Assembly (NCBI RefSeq): GCF_016808335.1 | Contig: NC_053148.1 | Span: 46,144,930 to 46,208,929 of the forward strand | DNA from: Panicum virgatum | Lineage: Eukaryota > Streptophyta > Magnoliopsida > Poales > Poaceae | Length of the DNA stretch: 64,000 bases | Direction of reading: 5' to 3' | Shown: positions 22,552 to 33,883 of the stretch, in pieces | How positions within the stretch are numbered: the first letter of the stretch is position 1 | Layout of the letters: each line of letters starts with the position of its first letter | Position numbers and translations under genes: made by a program | The notes under the pieces: generated by a model | The model's input: only the letters and a program-made list of their open reading frames with translations | Database searches by the model: none | What the model was told of the DNA's origin: nothing

Positions 22552-22770
22552 CACTACTACAAAATTTATCATCGCAAACGCTCTATCACTCCCGGTGAAC
22601 GTGGGTAGAGCAGATGAGCAGGGGGCGTACAGTCTTTTCCTTTTTTTTAGCCGGCATCACCGCCGGTTATATAACCGGCACTGATGGCTCACCTTATCAA
22701 CATCGCCTTAGATCCAACAGGGATCCAAACCGGCGGTGATGGGCTTTCTGAATCGGCGGTGATGATCTTG
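22552..22770 (+). mobile_element. Possible CACTA-type transposon end
   Basis: CACTACTACAAAA at 22552 matches the classic CACTA terminus and is followed by repeated CCGGCGGTGATG-like subterminal motifs (about 22660-22765). No matching TGTAGTAGTG end was found nearby, so only one end or a relic is present. Confidence 0.4.
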
Positions 22771-23366
22771 TTTGCAGTTATCTAGTATTGTATGTGCTAC
22801 TACATTTTTTTTCTATAAAGTTCTCAGTTAAAAAGTACACAGGTTTTGATTTTGAATGAATCTGAAGTGGAGGAGAATGCTTACAGTTACAGGGTACCAG
22901 CATGATCAGCTCGGAATATCCCAAGAAATCTCTCTCTCTCTCTCTCCCCCCCCCCCCCTCATGCCAAAATCTCTCCGGCCATCTCTGCCTCTCGTCGCAA
23001 TCTTTTGGTGCGATCACGAGCGCGATGCATCATCAGTGCCATAAACTAGTGCGGCGGATGGGCCGGTCTATAGACTGTGAGCGCGAGGCGACAAGGGAAA
23101 AGTTAGTTTGCTCACGCACATCGCACACGCACGTGTCTCTTTCCTCCATCATCGAGCAGAGCTGGACTCGTTGGTTGCATTGGTTGCCTGGTCGCTGATG
23201 CATGCGTAGGTGGAGCAGATTAGCAGCAAGTCCTTCGTGCTTATTGTAATCCATCGTGCTCTCTCTTTACACCCACAAAATCGATCATGTGTATCGCAAA
23301 AAAACGTCTCCTTTTCTCCTTTCGGTACTTTATGATATTTTGAAAAGAATTGTGCACTAGCAGATG

Positions 23367-23518
23367 CAGGGGCGGAGACAGGGGGGCGGACAGGGGCCTG
23401 GCCCTGCCATGGTCCCCAAATTTACATTACAAATTTAAATTTTGATTAAATTTTTATATAAATTTGTATGGTTGGCCCCCCTAACAATGAAAAAATCGAC
23501 TTCCTGACTCCGCCCCTG
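23367..23518. mobile_element. hAT-like MITE, 152 bp
   Basis: CAGGGGCGGAGACAGG and CCTGACTCCGCCCCTG form the inverted ends; the 8-bp duplication AGCAGATG is perfect (23359-23366 and 23519-23526). Confidence 0.9.
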
Positions 23519-23528
23519 AGCAGATGTC

Positions 23529-23620
23529 GTCTCCTAGCTATAGCTAGTTTATATATCATCTTGTCTCCTAGCTATAGCTAGTTTATATATCATCTTGTCT
23601 CCTAGCTATAGCTAGTTTAG
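23529..23620. repeat. 34-bp tandem repeat, 2.7 copies
   Basis: Three units starting at 23529, 23563 and 23597 share GTCTCCTAGCTATAGCTAG followed by TTTATATATCATCTT. The unit contains the palindrome CTAGCTATAGCTAG. The last copy is cut off by the foldback element next to it. Confidence 0.9.
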
Positions 23621-23624
23621 ATAT

Positions 23625-24427
23625 GAGTAAAGTGCGTCACCGGTTCCTAAACTTGTTCGACTGTGTCATTCCGGTCCCTAAACTCGTAATTCGATCGTTT
23701 AGGTCCTCAAACTTGTTTGGCTGTGTCATTGCGGTCCCTAAACTTATAAACCATCTGTTTAGATCCTCAAATGTCCAGCCGTATCATTTCAGTCCCTAAA
23801 TTTAGTTTTGAGTCTCATCTAAGCCCAAACCGGACGACCTAAAACCTTTATATCAAAAAATAATTTATAACTTTTTCATATGAACTCGAATGAAGACAAA
23901 CTTTATATCAAAATTGTATCTCTTGACGCGATCTACAACTTTGCAGTTGAAAAGTTTTTGAATTAAAATTGTTAGAGTCCCAAAATTTAATTTTAACTTT
24001 TAAATTTAAAAATCTATAAACTTACAATAATATTTTGAGACCCTAAACAGTTTTAATTTAAAAATATTTCAACTACAAAATTGTAGATTACGTCGAGGGC
24101 TACTATTTTGATATAAAGTTTATCTTCATTCAAGTTCATATGAAAAAGTTGTGAATTACTTTTTGATATATAAATTTTAGATCGCCTTGTTTTGACCCAT
24201 ATGAGACTCAAAATCAAGTTTAGGGACCGGAATGACATGATTGAACAAATTTGAGGACGTAAACATTTGATTTTATAGTTTATGGACCGGGATGACACAG
24301 TGGAACAAGTTTATGGACCGAGATGACACAGATGGACAAGTTTAAGGATCTGAACGGTCGATTTGTGAGTTTAGGGACCGGGATGACACAGCGACACAAA
24401 TTTAAGGACCGGTGATGGACTTTACTC
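23625..24427. mobile_element. Second Mutator-like foldback element, 803 bp
   Basis: Inverted arms: GAGTAAAGTGCGTCACCGG on the left and CCGGTGATGGACTTTACTC on the right, with mirrored inner repeats of GGTCCCTAAACTTG / AAGTTTAGGGACC. Flanks TTTAGATAT (23616-23624) and TTTAGAGAT (24428-24436) are a 9-bp duplication with one mismatch. No coding region. Confidence 0.8.
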
Positions 24428-24734
24428 TTTAGAGATATTTTGAAAATAATTTAGAGGTGTTCGAAGCAAGAGAAAAATTTAGATGCCCGAAACACCTAAA
24501 ATGCCCCGGATAAAGGCCGATGTATAGATGGGGGGATTGAAAAGAAGGATGGTTTTGTTTTGCTAATGGAAGGCAATTATATGGTCGGATATGACTTAAA
24601 AAGTACTTCCCGGTTCTGATGGCATGGGTATATATGGACTACTCTCAACTTTTACCTTCTCTCGATAGGCAACCTTAGATCGACCTGCTAACATTCTCTG
24701 ACCCCCCAAAAAAGGGACAAACCTGTCTGAATCT

Positions 24735-24789
24735 CATTTGGCTCATGATCTTTTTTTCTTTCCCTCTTGAACGACCACATTTGGCTCAT
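24735..24789 (-). mobile_element. Small poly(T)-ended insertion with 12-bp duplication
   Basis: CATTTGGCTCAT at 24735-24746 and 24778-24789 flanks about 31 bases with a T7 run (24751-24757) followed by CTTTCCCTCTTGAACGACCA. Read on the minus strand it ends in an A-run, like a truncated retroposon. Confidence 0.4.
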
Positions 24790-24818
24790 TATCATTCGCA
24801 TGTTAATTTAAACTTTAG

Positions 24819-24863
24819 ATTTGAGCAGTATATTTTTTTGAAGAAATATTTGAGCAGTATATT
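24819..24863 (-). mobile_element. Tiny poly(T)-ended insertion with 16-bp duplication
   Basis: ATTTGAGCAGTATATT at 24819-24834 is repeated exactly at 24848-24863 around TTTTTGAAGAAAT, again like a minimal retroposon insertion on the minus strand. Confidence 0.55.
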
Positions 24864-25819
24864 GATGAGGCGCAATTTTTACCACAAAGGAGAGGTCAAG
24901 TAAGTTCTACTAAGTACTAGTACATATGATGAAATCGTGAGGCATGCGGTGAGCTACATGTAAAAGGCTGCTGCTGCCTCCCGGCCGGTCAGCTCTGGAG
25001 AAGCAAGCCATGATTCTCGCACGCTAGTGTATACATGTATGCAAGTCCAGCAACATGACACATCTCTGTACATGCGTGCCTCACTCGTACCATGCATTGC
25101 AGGCGGTGTAGAGGCCTAGAGGGGACATGCGTGGGCCCTGGAGAATCCGACCGTAGGGTGCCGCCAAATGTTCTTTTCTACGTCCTCGTTGACTGCTTCG
25201 TTGACCTCTGGGGCCTTTTCTTCTGATATAAAACTGCAGCGCCTCATTTCTACTGGTCCATATACACATACAACTTGATACAGTGCCAAATGCCAAAGCA
25301 AAAGACGTATAGGTAGCGACATGTGCATGATGTGTATCGCCTCATATTTCGCCGACAAGGCTTAAGCTTTTTGGTGAAGTTGTTGATGCAACCGCAAGCA
25401 CGCAAATTACCAACTCTAAAAAACACCTAGCCGTAGCATGTGATGCAAGTTTAATTTTACTTGCAGCAGTTACCTACCTCGATCTGCTAGCTAGCGTGTG
25501 TCCTGTGAACTGAAAGTGATCAACCCATTAACCTGATCATGTATTATTCAGATCAGAGTGCAGGTCAGCACTTGCTTTTGCCGCAAGTGTAATGCATGCG
25601 ATTGTTTTTCTGTTTTCTTTGCGTGGACGCGAGCGGTGCGTGTGAAACCATCTCCGATCCATCGCAACTGCTAATTTGGAGAACATTCCCTTGTCCTCCC
25701 CTGGGGTGAAAGGCCCCAAGGGGAAGCGTCCACGCGTTACCCCCCGTGTCCAAGCCAACCATCCCATCTCCTTGCACCAACTGCACCGCCCATCTCCAAC
25801 CAAACCAAATCCAACCTAA
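24864..25819. other. Intergenic, no gene recognised
   Basis: Unique-looking sequence of mixed composition. Short antisense frames (25081-25358, 25537-25803) show no family features. Confidence 0.4.
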
Positions 25820-26052
25820 GAGGGCGTTTAGTTCCCAAAAAAGTTTGCGCAGTACCCGTCACATCGAATTTTCGGACACATGTATAGAACATTGAATGCA
25901 GTTGAAAAAATAACTAATTACATAGTCTAACTGATTCCTACGAGAAGAATCTAATGATGCTAATTAATCTATGATTGGACATTAATTGTTAAATAACAAC
26001 GAAATGTGCTATAGTAGCAAAACCCAAACTTTTTCACCAACTAAACACCCCC
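25820..26052. mobile_element. Tourist-like MITE, 233 bp
   Basis: GAGGGCGTTTAGTTCCC and CACCAACTAAACACCCCC are the inverted ends, flanked by TAA on both sides (25817-25819, 26053-26055), as expected for PIF/Harbinger-derived MITEs. The body shares blocks with the copies at 51.8, 56.0 and 56.9 kb. Confidence 0.8.
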
Positions 26053-26342
26053 TAAACAGCCCATAAAAACGCATGTATATGCCTGCCTTGAAGTAGCAAC
26101 TATGCAACTGTAGCTTTCGTTCACTGAATATCACATGCATGCATCAGATACCGTTTGTACAAGTCTTCCCTTGGGTGCCAAGCCTTATTGACTACTGGTC
26201 AAAAGATGAGAGCACTGAGCAGCGAGCACCTGCATTAACAATAGACGCAGGAACTTTCTTTTGCTCCGGAGAAAAGGAATCTGTGTTCGGATTAGTGCTA
26301 CTGGTACTGCCATCTGGACCCATTTAAGAAATTAAAGATGGC

Positions 26343-27568
26343 TGTCGTGGCTATAAGAGGAGGGCCACAGCCAAGTGGCGTAGTGCACCCGCCTAATCCC
26401 AGAGGGTGGTTATTCGGGAAAGTGCAAGCTATTCCTCAGATCTACTCATGAAGCAAGAACACAAGAACACACGAGGATTTAGAGTAGTTCGGGCCGCCGG
26501 AGCGTAATACCCTACGTCCACTGAGAGTTCTATTGCTCTAGAGTTCGTGGATGAGTCTATCCTCTGCCTCTAAGCCCCTTTTGAGACTTGAGTCCTTCTC
26601 TAGTGGGCGCCCCCCTTTTATAGCGCAAGGAGGACGTGTACACATGCGTTGAACTCCGACAGGTGAGCCCAACAAGGATGTATAGTTTACCATCAAAAAG
26701 ACATTAACAGTGCCTTGTGAATCTCTTTCTGGATATGCTTCATCGCCCTGTAGACTCTCTGACCGAGGGGGGTCTTCACCTGTCCCATCGGCGAGGCGCC
26801 CGTTGAGGCGGTGTAGGTTGCGGCGTAGAGTGTTGGGTCTACCGCGTAGGCGTTATGATATTCCGTCGCCGAGCTATCGTGTCTAACTGGCGTTGCAGAC
26901 TGACGCGCGTGGCGTGGGTGGCGCCAGCGGCTGCACTGTGCGCCTTGGTAACGCGCGATCAACAGTACAGCCTGGCAAAAGTCACCTCGGGCTCTGCTGT
27001 GGCAGAGCGCACTTAACATCTCCCGCATTGAATGCGGTAGGTGGGCTAGTCTTCCCGGGGAAGCTTCGCGGCTGCGCGCGCGTGCCTGCGCCTGTGGGCA
27101 CGTGGCAGCTCCGGACCCCCTCAAGCGGGGTGTCTGTTCCCTCCCCGCTGAGGAGTTCGGATAGTATATGGGGGTCCGGGATTCCGTGGAAAGTCCGGGC
27201 CCTCCGGCTGTTTTGGCTTAGCGCTCCCTTCTTCGGGACACGCGGCGTCACCGGACCCTTCCCTAGCAAGGAATGGGTCTGGTGCTGCTGACTGGGTGAG
27301 AAGGGCTTCGGACCGCGGGGGTCCGGCTGCTCAAGCCATCAGTGCGTAGTCACAGATAACTTCGAAGCTCTTGCCTAGACACGGCAATCACCTCTGGGAC
27401 ACGTGGTGACACCGGACCCGTCCCTGAGCGAGAAGCGGGTCCGGGACCGTTGGTCCGGTGAGGTGGAGTTGGACCCCAGGGGTCCGGCTGCTCAGCTCCT
27501 CAGGGCATAGTTACGGATAACTACGCGAACGCAGCAAGAGGGAGTATCCTAGTCTAGAGATACCGACA
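26343..27568 (-). mobile_element. Solo LTR of a gypsy-type retrotransposon, 1226 bp
   Basis: Ends TGTCGTGG and TACCGACA give a TGTCG/CGACA inverted end. Flanks ATGGC (26338-26342) and ATTGC (27569-27573) are a 5-bp duplication with one mismatch, so the internal region was removed by LTR-LTR recombination. On the minus strand a TATA box (GCTATAAAAGGGGGG, near 26616-26622) precedes the transcript start and a U5-like region. Repeated GGGTCCGG motifs fill the U3 part. Superfamily judged by style; copia is not excluded. Confidence 0.75.
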
Positions 27569-27573
27569 ATTGC

Positions 27574-27983
27574 TAATGTAACAGTTGGCTGGGGGCACGA
27601 TACAGGTCAGGTCATTCTGTAGATAACGTAAGAAATGGGGCAGAAATGACCAACTTCTCCAGCTAAACATACAGTAATGCATGTGTTACCACCAGACTGG
27701 ACGCAGTTGTTGAATAAAACTGTAGCTGCATACAGGCCGGGCCATATGCTATTCTGCCAGTTAACTACTGGTGCATTCACCAGATGTACTGAAATAGTGC
27801 CCCGAGATCCATCAGTATATATGTACTACATGTGACTGATGAACAATTTGCCCGAAAAAATTTACAGTCTTTGCATCTGTGCACACAGTCCAATAATAGT
27901 ACTCCTACATAATAACCTCGGTAAAAATTTAAAGCGGACAGAACAGTGATTTTGTGCGAGCATGGCCCAAACTTGTGGACCTG
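27574..27983. other. Intergenic, no feature seen
   Basis: AT-rich DNA between the solo LTR and a MITE. Nothing recognisable. Confidence 0.4.
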
Positions 27984-28284
27984 AGGCCTGTTTGGTTCTT
28001 TGTAGTACAAGTAGCACAAAAATTTTGACTAATAATTAGAATTATTAAATAAAGTCAATTTATAAAACTAACTCCACAATCCTGCGCTACTTCGCGAGAC
28101 GAACCTAATGAGGCATTACTGTAGCCAATCATCGATTAATTACTGTCATTAGATTCGTCGTGAAAAGTTACACCCATCCGTGAAAAGGTTTTGCAAATAA
28201 ACTTCGTTTAGTACTCCATGCATAGGAGATTCTTTTCTCGGGAATCGTGTGCGCCACTCGTGATACAGAAACAAACAGGGCCTC
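27984..28284. mobile_element. Tourist/hAT-like MITE, about 300 bp
   Basis: GAGGCCTGTTTGGTTC on the left mirrors GAAACAAACAGGGCCTC on the right; the body (ATTAGATTCGTCGTGAAAAG, CCATGCATAGGAGAT) matches the element at 41.65-41.97 kb. The target duplication is unclear. Confidence 0.65.
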
Positions 28285-29176
28285 AGCGACAGCGGCGCCG
28301 GGGCGTCTAGCCTGTCTTAGGTGAGGTGCGTGTGTGTGGCGGCATCATGATCTTGGTCTGTGATTGGCATGGATCAGATGGAGGGGTTGGTTGGTATAAA
28401 AGAATCTGGGCTGGACTGGAGCACGTCCAACTACTCCAGACAAAATCCAATTCACAAGTGAAAACCTAGAAAAATAGAGAGAGAGAAAGAGAGAGAGGCA
28501 TGCTTGCATTGCTTTGCTTTTCCCCCCTAGCTTTGTCTCCCTCACTCCCTCTCTCTAGTTCTAGCTTGTTGCTGAATACATACAGCTGACTGGAGTGGGC
28601 TTCTGCCTTCTGCTGGGACTGGGAATAAAATGGTGTGATTCCCTGCCAATTTCATCTATCTAGTCTCCATCCATCCATCCATCTGTCTATCCAGAGCCAA
28701 AGTCCACAGTATGGTGCTTGAGGGGCCTAGGAGAATATCACACAGAGCCTACACATGAGGCTTGCAGGTCGAGTACTCGAGTCTCCATGGCTTCATCCAA
28801 CCTTGGCATGCCAAGGGAGGGGAATGAGTGAGGCCTTTGGACTTTGGTATTACTCCCTAGTACCTAAATTTCATTTCTTTTCGCCATTGGTGGCTGTGGG
28901 TGGTGCAAGTTCAACTACTTATGTTTACACTGACAAATTTAATTTATTGCAAAGTGTAATTTTGTGCCAACAAAGTCCTAAACTACTTCATGCATCATAA
29001 ACATTTTGTTTGCATTTATATATGTACATCTAAAATGGTTCTCATCTCTGACTTTACAGCACAATAAATAAGTAATAAATAAATAAGAATAGATAACCGT
29101 TGGGTAGTAGGAGGAGTAAGTGGTGGTGTGGTGACAACAAAAAAGAAGGGCAGGCACGCCGTCCCCTTCCCACCTC
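28285..29176. other. MIR160 upstream region
   Basis: Contains GA and CCATCCATC simple repeats and no gene. Likely holds distal promoter elements of the MIR160 gene. Confidence 0.4.
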
Positions 29177-29183
29177 TATAAAA
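29177..29183 (+). promoter_or_regulatory. MIR160: TATA box of the MIR160 gene
   Basis: CTCTATAAAATCC in a CT-rich setting, about 280 bases before the mature miRNA. The primary transcript would start near 29210. This is the normal layout of a plant MIR gene transcribed by RNA polymerase II. Confidence 0.6.
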
Positions 29184-29454
29184 TCCAGCTTCTCCCCCTT
29201 CTAGCTTCTACCTCACTCTTCCACTGTTCTCCCCACCTTAGCCGCCCACATGCCTTTAGCAGCTTCTCCAGCCTCCTATTCTCTTGGTGCTCATCACCAA
29301 GATTTGCTCAGTCCTGCTTCCAGGTCAGCTGTTTCTGCTGGCTCAGCCGTCTCCCCCGACGCCGATCGATCTCCATCGAGCTTCTGATGTGGAAATTGTG
29401 GACGCCATGGAGCTACCTCGGCGGGAACCAGGTTTGGTCGACGATCGGCTAGCT

Positions 29455-29552
29455 CGTGTGTGCCTGGCTCCCTGTATGCCACACATGTAGCCCAACCCGT
29501 GGCGCGATTGGATGCTGTGGGTGGCGTGCAAGGAGCCAAGCATGCAGAACAC
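29455..29552 (+). ncRNA. MIR160: miR160 precursor hairpin
   Basis: The mature 21-mer at 29461-29481 begins TGCCTGGCTCC and ends TGTATGCCA, identical as recalled to the conserved plant miR160. The star strand at 29524-29544 begins GCGTGCAAGGAGCC and ends AAGCATG, also the usual miR160 star. The two pair with the standard 2-nt offset, with two mismatches and two wobble pairs, leaving a loop of about 42 bases. miR160 cuts mRNAs of the auxin response factors ARF10/16/17 (ARF18 group in rice) and so affects auxin signalling in root cap, leaf and seed. Copy number letter cannot be assigned from the sequence. Confidence 0.96.
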
Positions 29553-30419
29553 AGGCCATGATCATCTCCTCCCAATCTTCTGATCTGCTAGTTTTTTGGG
29601 TCATCTTGGAGATACTGATGCACATATTTCATGCTGTTTTATCCGTATGCTTTCCTGTGCCTGCCCGGTTTTGAATTGTTTCTGCAGAGGGGCAGAATCA
29701 AGGATTCAATTCAGAAAGAAAGGTGGGTTGTTCCTCTTCAAGCTTGACCCAAATCATTCAGAGAGAGTTTGCAAATCTCGTCATTTCTTATCCTAAAAAT
29801 GAATGACACATCTACTACTCTCGTGCTTCGTGGCCTCGAACTTGCTGATTCTGAGTGTAAATTTGTTTGATTTCCCTTGAGTTCATAGAAACAGGGCTAA
29901 GGAAAACATTGAAACTTTGTTGGAACCGAAGCGCCGCCCCGTTCTTTGGTAGATGTGTTGTCCATTTGATCACCGATCTGAATTAGAAATTAGAGTTCTT
30001 TGCCTGTGCTTGTTTGAACTTATTTTTGGGGTCTCAACCATGTCGCCGGCCGGAAATTTGTAGGTGTGCAAGCCATTTTTGTATTTTAGTTCTTGAGTTC
30101 TCGTCTGGATTAGTGTGCAACTGAAGCGGATGTAGCTGTCTTTCATTTTGGGAAAACTGACACATCCTTAAAACTTCGGCAGGAAATGGCCAGCAGGTGT
30201 TAATAGGTGCAACTGTGCAAGCTTCGGTTACTACTCACCAATAATCTGTTTGACTGAAACGGATGTAAGCTGGACCTTCATTAGTCCAGCTATATATATA
30301 TCCTTTTGTGCTCAAATTAAATACAGTATTTCCAACTGTTCTTAAATCATAAAGTTTCCTCGTTCTTATCATATGCTTCACAACTTTGCTTTTCCATGAA
30401 AGTATAGACCATGTCTTTC
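29553..30419. other. MIR160 3' flank and intergenic DNA
   Basis: Rest of the MIR160 transcription unit (end not defined) and unique AT-rich sequence. No further gene seen. Confidence 0.4.
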
Positions 30420-30526
30420 GGTCTGTTCGGCTGATCTAGTGAATAGTATTCGACTGATAGAATGAATAGTATTATGTGAGAGGGGATAAGCCGAGACAAG
30501 CCGAGATTGGATCAGCCGAACAACCC
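30420..30526. mobile_element. Short MITE with GTTCGGCTGATC ends
   Basis: GGTCTGTTCGGCTGATC on the left mirrors GGATCAGCCGAACAACCCC on the right; about 107 bp, no coding. Target duplication not resolved. Confidence 0.55.
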
Positions 30527-33051
30527 CTTTGTAGAAATAACCCTTCTCTCTCCCTTTGGATTGAATTTATGTGTAAACTCCTGATAATTTATAAATGGTA
30601 ACCCAAACAATATATATAACTGTAGTGTATAGTACCGGTAGGTTTTAACTATCGATATGCTTTTTACTAGCTTGTAGTGACAATCGTTCCCACATATAAG
30701 TTGGCGCTGTCTTTTCAAGTATTCAAAATCATGCAAACAAACGTACACTATTTGAAACAAATGCAAACAAATCAACAGTTTCAAATCACAAATGTATAAG
30801 ATTTCCACTTTTATATATGCTAAGTTATGTTGCAATGTACTGTGGTTTTCCATGTTTGTACCATGATGATTTTTTTTAGTAGTACCATGATGATTATTGA
30901 TACTTCCATACATCAAACTAAACCGTCGGTCTACGACATAAACCACATTGAGTTTTGTCTTGCCACCATTACTTCTTTCTGCTCACAAAACAAGAGAGGC
31001 ATATGCATCCATGTGTATACAGAACAATACTGTATATATTTGTTTGTATCTTTTTCTTCGATCCATCTTAGTAGATGTTGTAGTGTGGACGTGGTAGCAC
31101 ATGTTCTAAGTTTGTCTGGTATATTATCCAATATAATGGTACTCCCTGGTAAGACAGCTGAACATACAGCCCTTTGTTTTGTATCTTAGGCAAAATGCTG
31201 AATCAGATTTAGACACTTTGTACAGTAATAGGACCTGTTTAAGTGTTAAATCGCTAATGGAACAACAAAGGGTTTGCACTTTTTCAGGAAGAGGTGCCTT
31301 TTGGGACTTGAAGGAATAAAGAGCAAAGCTACCTTTAGGTACGTGCGTGCACGGTGTGATCTCTGACTCCATGTTGTGGTGTGTGCATATATATAAATAT
31401 AATATACAAAATGTGCCTGTGGTACAATCTGTTCAGAGCAGCGAAGTACGGGGTACGTACTGAAACCGATACCCCCAGACGACAGTCGACACAGGTAGAT
31501 TCTGCAGTATCTGTATTCTGCGTCAGACTCAAATTCGTACACCTTGTTGGGGAAAGAAGATCAGGTTCAGACGACGATCTCTAAGCATCTCTCTGCTATC
31601 CAAGAATCCCTAGTGATCCTGGATTGAAGGAATTGAGTTTGAAGTTAACCAAGGTTCTCCCAGAGCAGCATATGCATGAAGAAGTCTCGTGACAGTGTTG
31701 TGTTGAGTAGTACTGCAAGCAAAGTTTGGAGCTGAAGTGCAGGGAAGTATGCCTCTGTTCATGACATGACAATGTGTACATATTAATATCTGAAGGGAGG
31801 TGTATTCTCGTCTCCTTGTGCCTACACGAATCAGGCGAAGCGGCGCATGCCCTAGCCTGGCCGGTAGTCATCTCCATACTCTTGGGCGATGCTGGTGGTC
31901 GAGCCAGGCCAAACAGAAGGCTCTTGTCTCGCAGGTCCATCATGCTACTGTGCCACTGCCGCGCCTCCTTCCACCTGAGCTGAAAACGCATGTGGTTGTC
32001 CCAGTCTCCCTCCATGGTCAAGTCGAGATGTGCTGCCAGCTTGTTCCCTTCTTCACTTGGAGAGAGAGGGAAAGAGTCGCAGGGAGCTTTGGCCGTGGCT
32101 TTGTCCCTACTGGGCAGCCACCAGTCCAGCCAGCCAGCCAGCCATGCTCCAATAACAGCGGGCGAGCACAAGGACCGGGCCAGCCGCGGCTTTCTCTGCT
32201 TCCAAGAGAAGGCCTGCGACATGTCCTCCAAAAGCGGTCGAAAAGGAAATTCCCTCGATCATCTCGTGCCTCCCCATCCCTATCGCACTGCAGCTCCCAA
32301 AAAAGTCTCCGTCCTCTCTGACTCTCCGATGAAGAAGAGTACCCCTCTCTCACACACACGCTGCTGATGCGTCTCTCTGTGTGTACATCCATTGACACGT
32401 CGCCAGTGTATCGACGCTCGACGATAGATGAGTGGTAGTAGACGTAAGACGTCGGCCGTAGCCCGTAGGATCAATCCATGGATTATTGAGCAAGAACAAT
32501 GGACCACCAAAGCAACGAACCGGCACTGTGCTGTATGTCTGTTCCCTTGTGTCCCCTACCTGCAGAGCGTCCCACCCATGCATCCAATATCATCCAGGCC
32601 CTGCTCATGCACGCCGCGTCCTAGCCTAGCCCATCTATTCTAGCTGACTAGCTCCCATCTCTCCACAACACTCTGAGAGCTGGTAGGGTGGTAGCAATCG
32701 CAAGCATGCTGCTGCATGCAAGTGTTCAAGAGCATAACTAGCTAGGGCACCCAAATACTCCGTGCCTGTTTCTTCTTGAAACTAAACGTGTGACAACGGT
32801 AATTTTGCATTTGATCATATATATACAAACTTGAGAAATTCTTTTGGATTGCCAAGCCCTAGGCATCATGTTCTCCTTTTTAATACATGCATAGATAGAC
32901 CTCCTATTACTACTACTACTACTACTTCCTTCACAGTGTCGTCCTCTCACAAAGCTAGGTGATTTTTATTCAGAACTTTGTTCAGCTTACATCTATCTAG
33001 CTATATATAAGGCTGATCTGACCATATTCAGGACTACCTTAGCTTGTGTGC
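30527..33051. other. Long gene-poor stretch
   Basis: Mostly AT-rich. A minus-strand open frame (32231-31596, 211 codons, MEDMSQAFSWKQRKPRLARS...) is long for its setting and tryptophan-rich, but has no motif I recognise and no clear splice or promoter context; I would not call it a gene without transcript data. A (ACT)n run lies at about 32910-32925. Confidence 0.35.
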
Positions 33052-33101
33052 GACATGGTCCATTCTTTTTTTTTTTTTGAACGGGAGACATGGTCCATTC
33101 T
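33052..33101 (-). mobile_element. Tiny poly(T)-ended insertion with 15-bp duplication
   Basis: GACATGGTCCATTCT at 33052-33066 is repeated exactly at 33087-33101. Between them lie only 12 T and GAACGGGA. On the minus strand this reads TCCCGTTC plus an A-run: the last bases of a LINE or SINE with a proper target duplication. Confidence 0.7.
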
Positions 33102-33737
33102 AGTCTGAGCCTCACACAGTAGTACAGTACACGTGTCAATCACCAACTAACTGTATCTAGATAGTAGAGATACATATAGATGCAGGAGCGCTAGCTCGGA
33201 CCACCCTGGCTTGACGACTCACCAGTCACCACCGATCGATCAGTATAGTTCACTACTACATACAAAACATGCATAGATGCAAGTAGGTACTGTCAGGAGC
33301 TCGTGGCCTAAAAAAACTCTGTATATTATACATTGCAATTAGAATGCAATGAAATTATTATCTTTGCCTTAGCGCCTTTTACTTGATGCATTTATCCATT
33401 TGTACGCAAGTTTTTTGCGGTGTACCAGAAGTGAAGGCTGTTTATTAGGACACAACTCTTATCAGGTGAATCAATGCTCACCCTGATAGCTAGATAAGTA
33501 CAAAAAAAATTTGTCAATGTTCTCTAGATGCATATAATAAGAAAGGTGTGTCTCTGTCGTCACCAGATCATTCACTTCTCTGAATTTGTGCCTGAGGGAG
33601 TATTTGTCACATGATTTACATGACCAGATCATTCTTGGATCTTTTTTGAAACGATGGAACCAGGCATGAAAAAAACATTCTATTTCTTAACCATTAATTG
33701 TATTGAAGCCCGGCGGCCGCAAGAATAGTGGTGGTAA
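33102..33737. other. Intergenic, no feature seen
   Basis: AT-rich sequence without recognisable genes or complete elements. Confidence 0.35.
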
Positions 33738-33880
33738 GACCGTCCACAGCGATAGGAGGAAATGGAGGAGTAAATCTACTGTTTGACACTGTAGATGCAC
33801 TGTTTGGCACTGTAGACAGAGAGGGCGTGGGAAACGAGGCAAGAGCAAATTTGCTCTTGCTCTTGCCATTGTGGACAGCC
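33738..33880. mobile_element. Tourist-like MITE, 143 bp
   Basis: GACCGTCCACAGCGAT and CATTGTGGACAGCC are inverted ends with TAA on both sides (33735-33737 and 33881-33883). Confidence 0.65.
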
Positions 33881-33883
33881 TAA

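Noticed and set aside
22552..22770. Complete CACTA transposon
   Set aside because: Only one CACTACTACA end found; no partner end, so not called as complete.
31596..32231. 211-codon minus-strand frame
   Set aside because: No recognisable family, promoter or splice context; kept only as a note.
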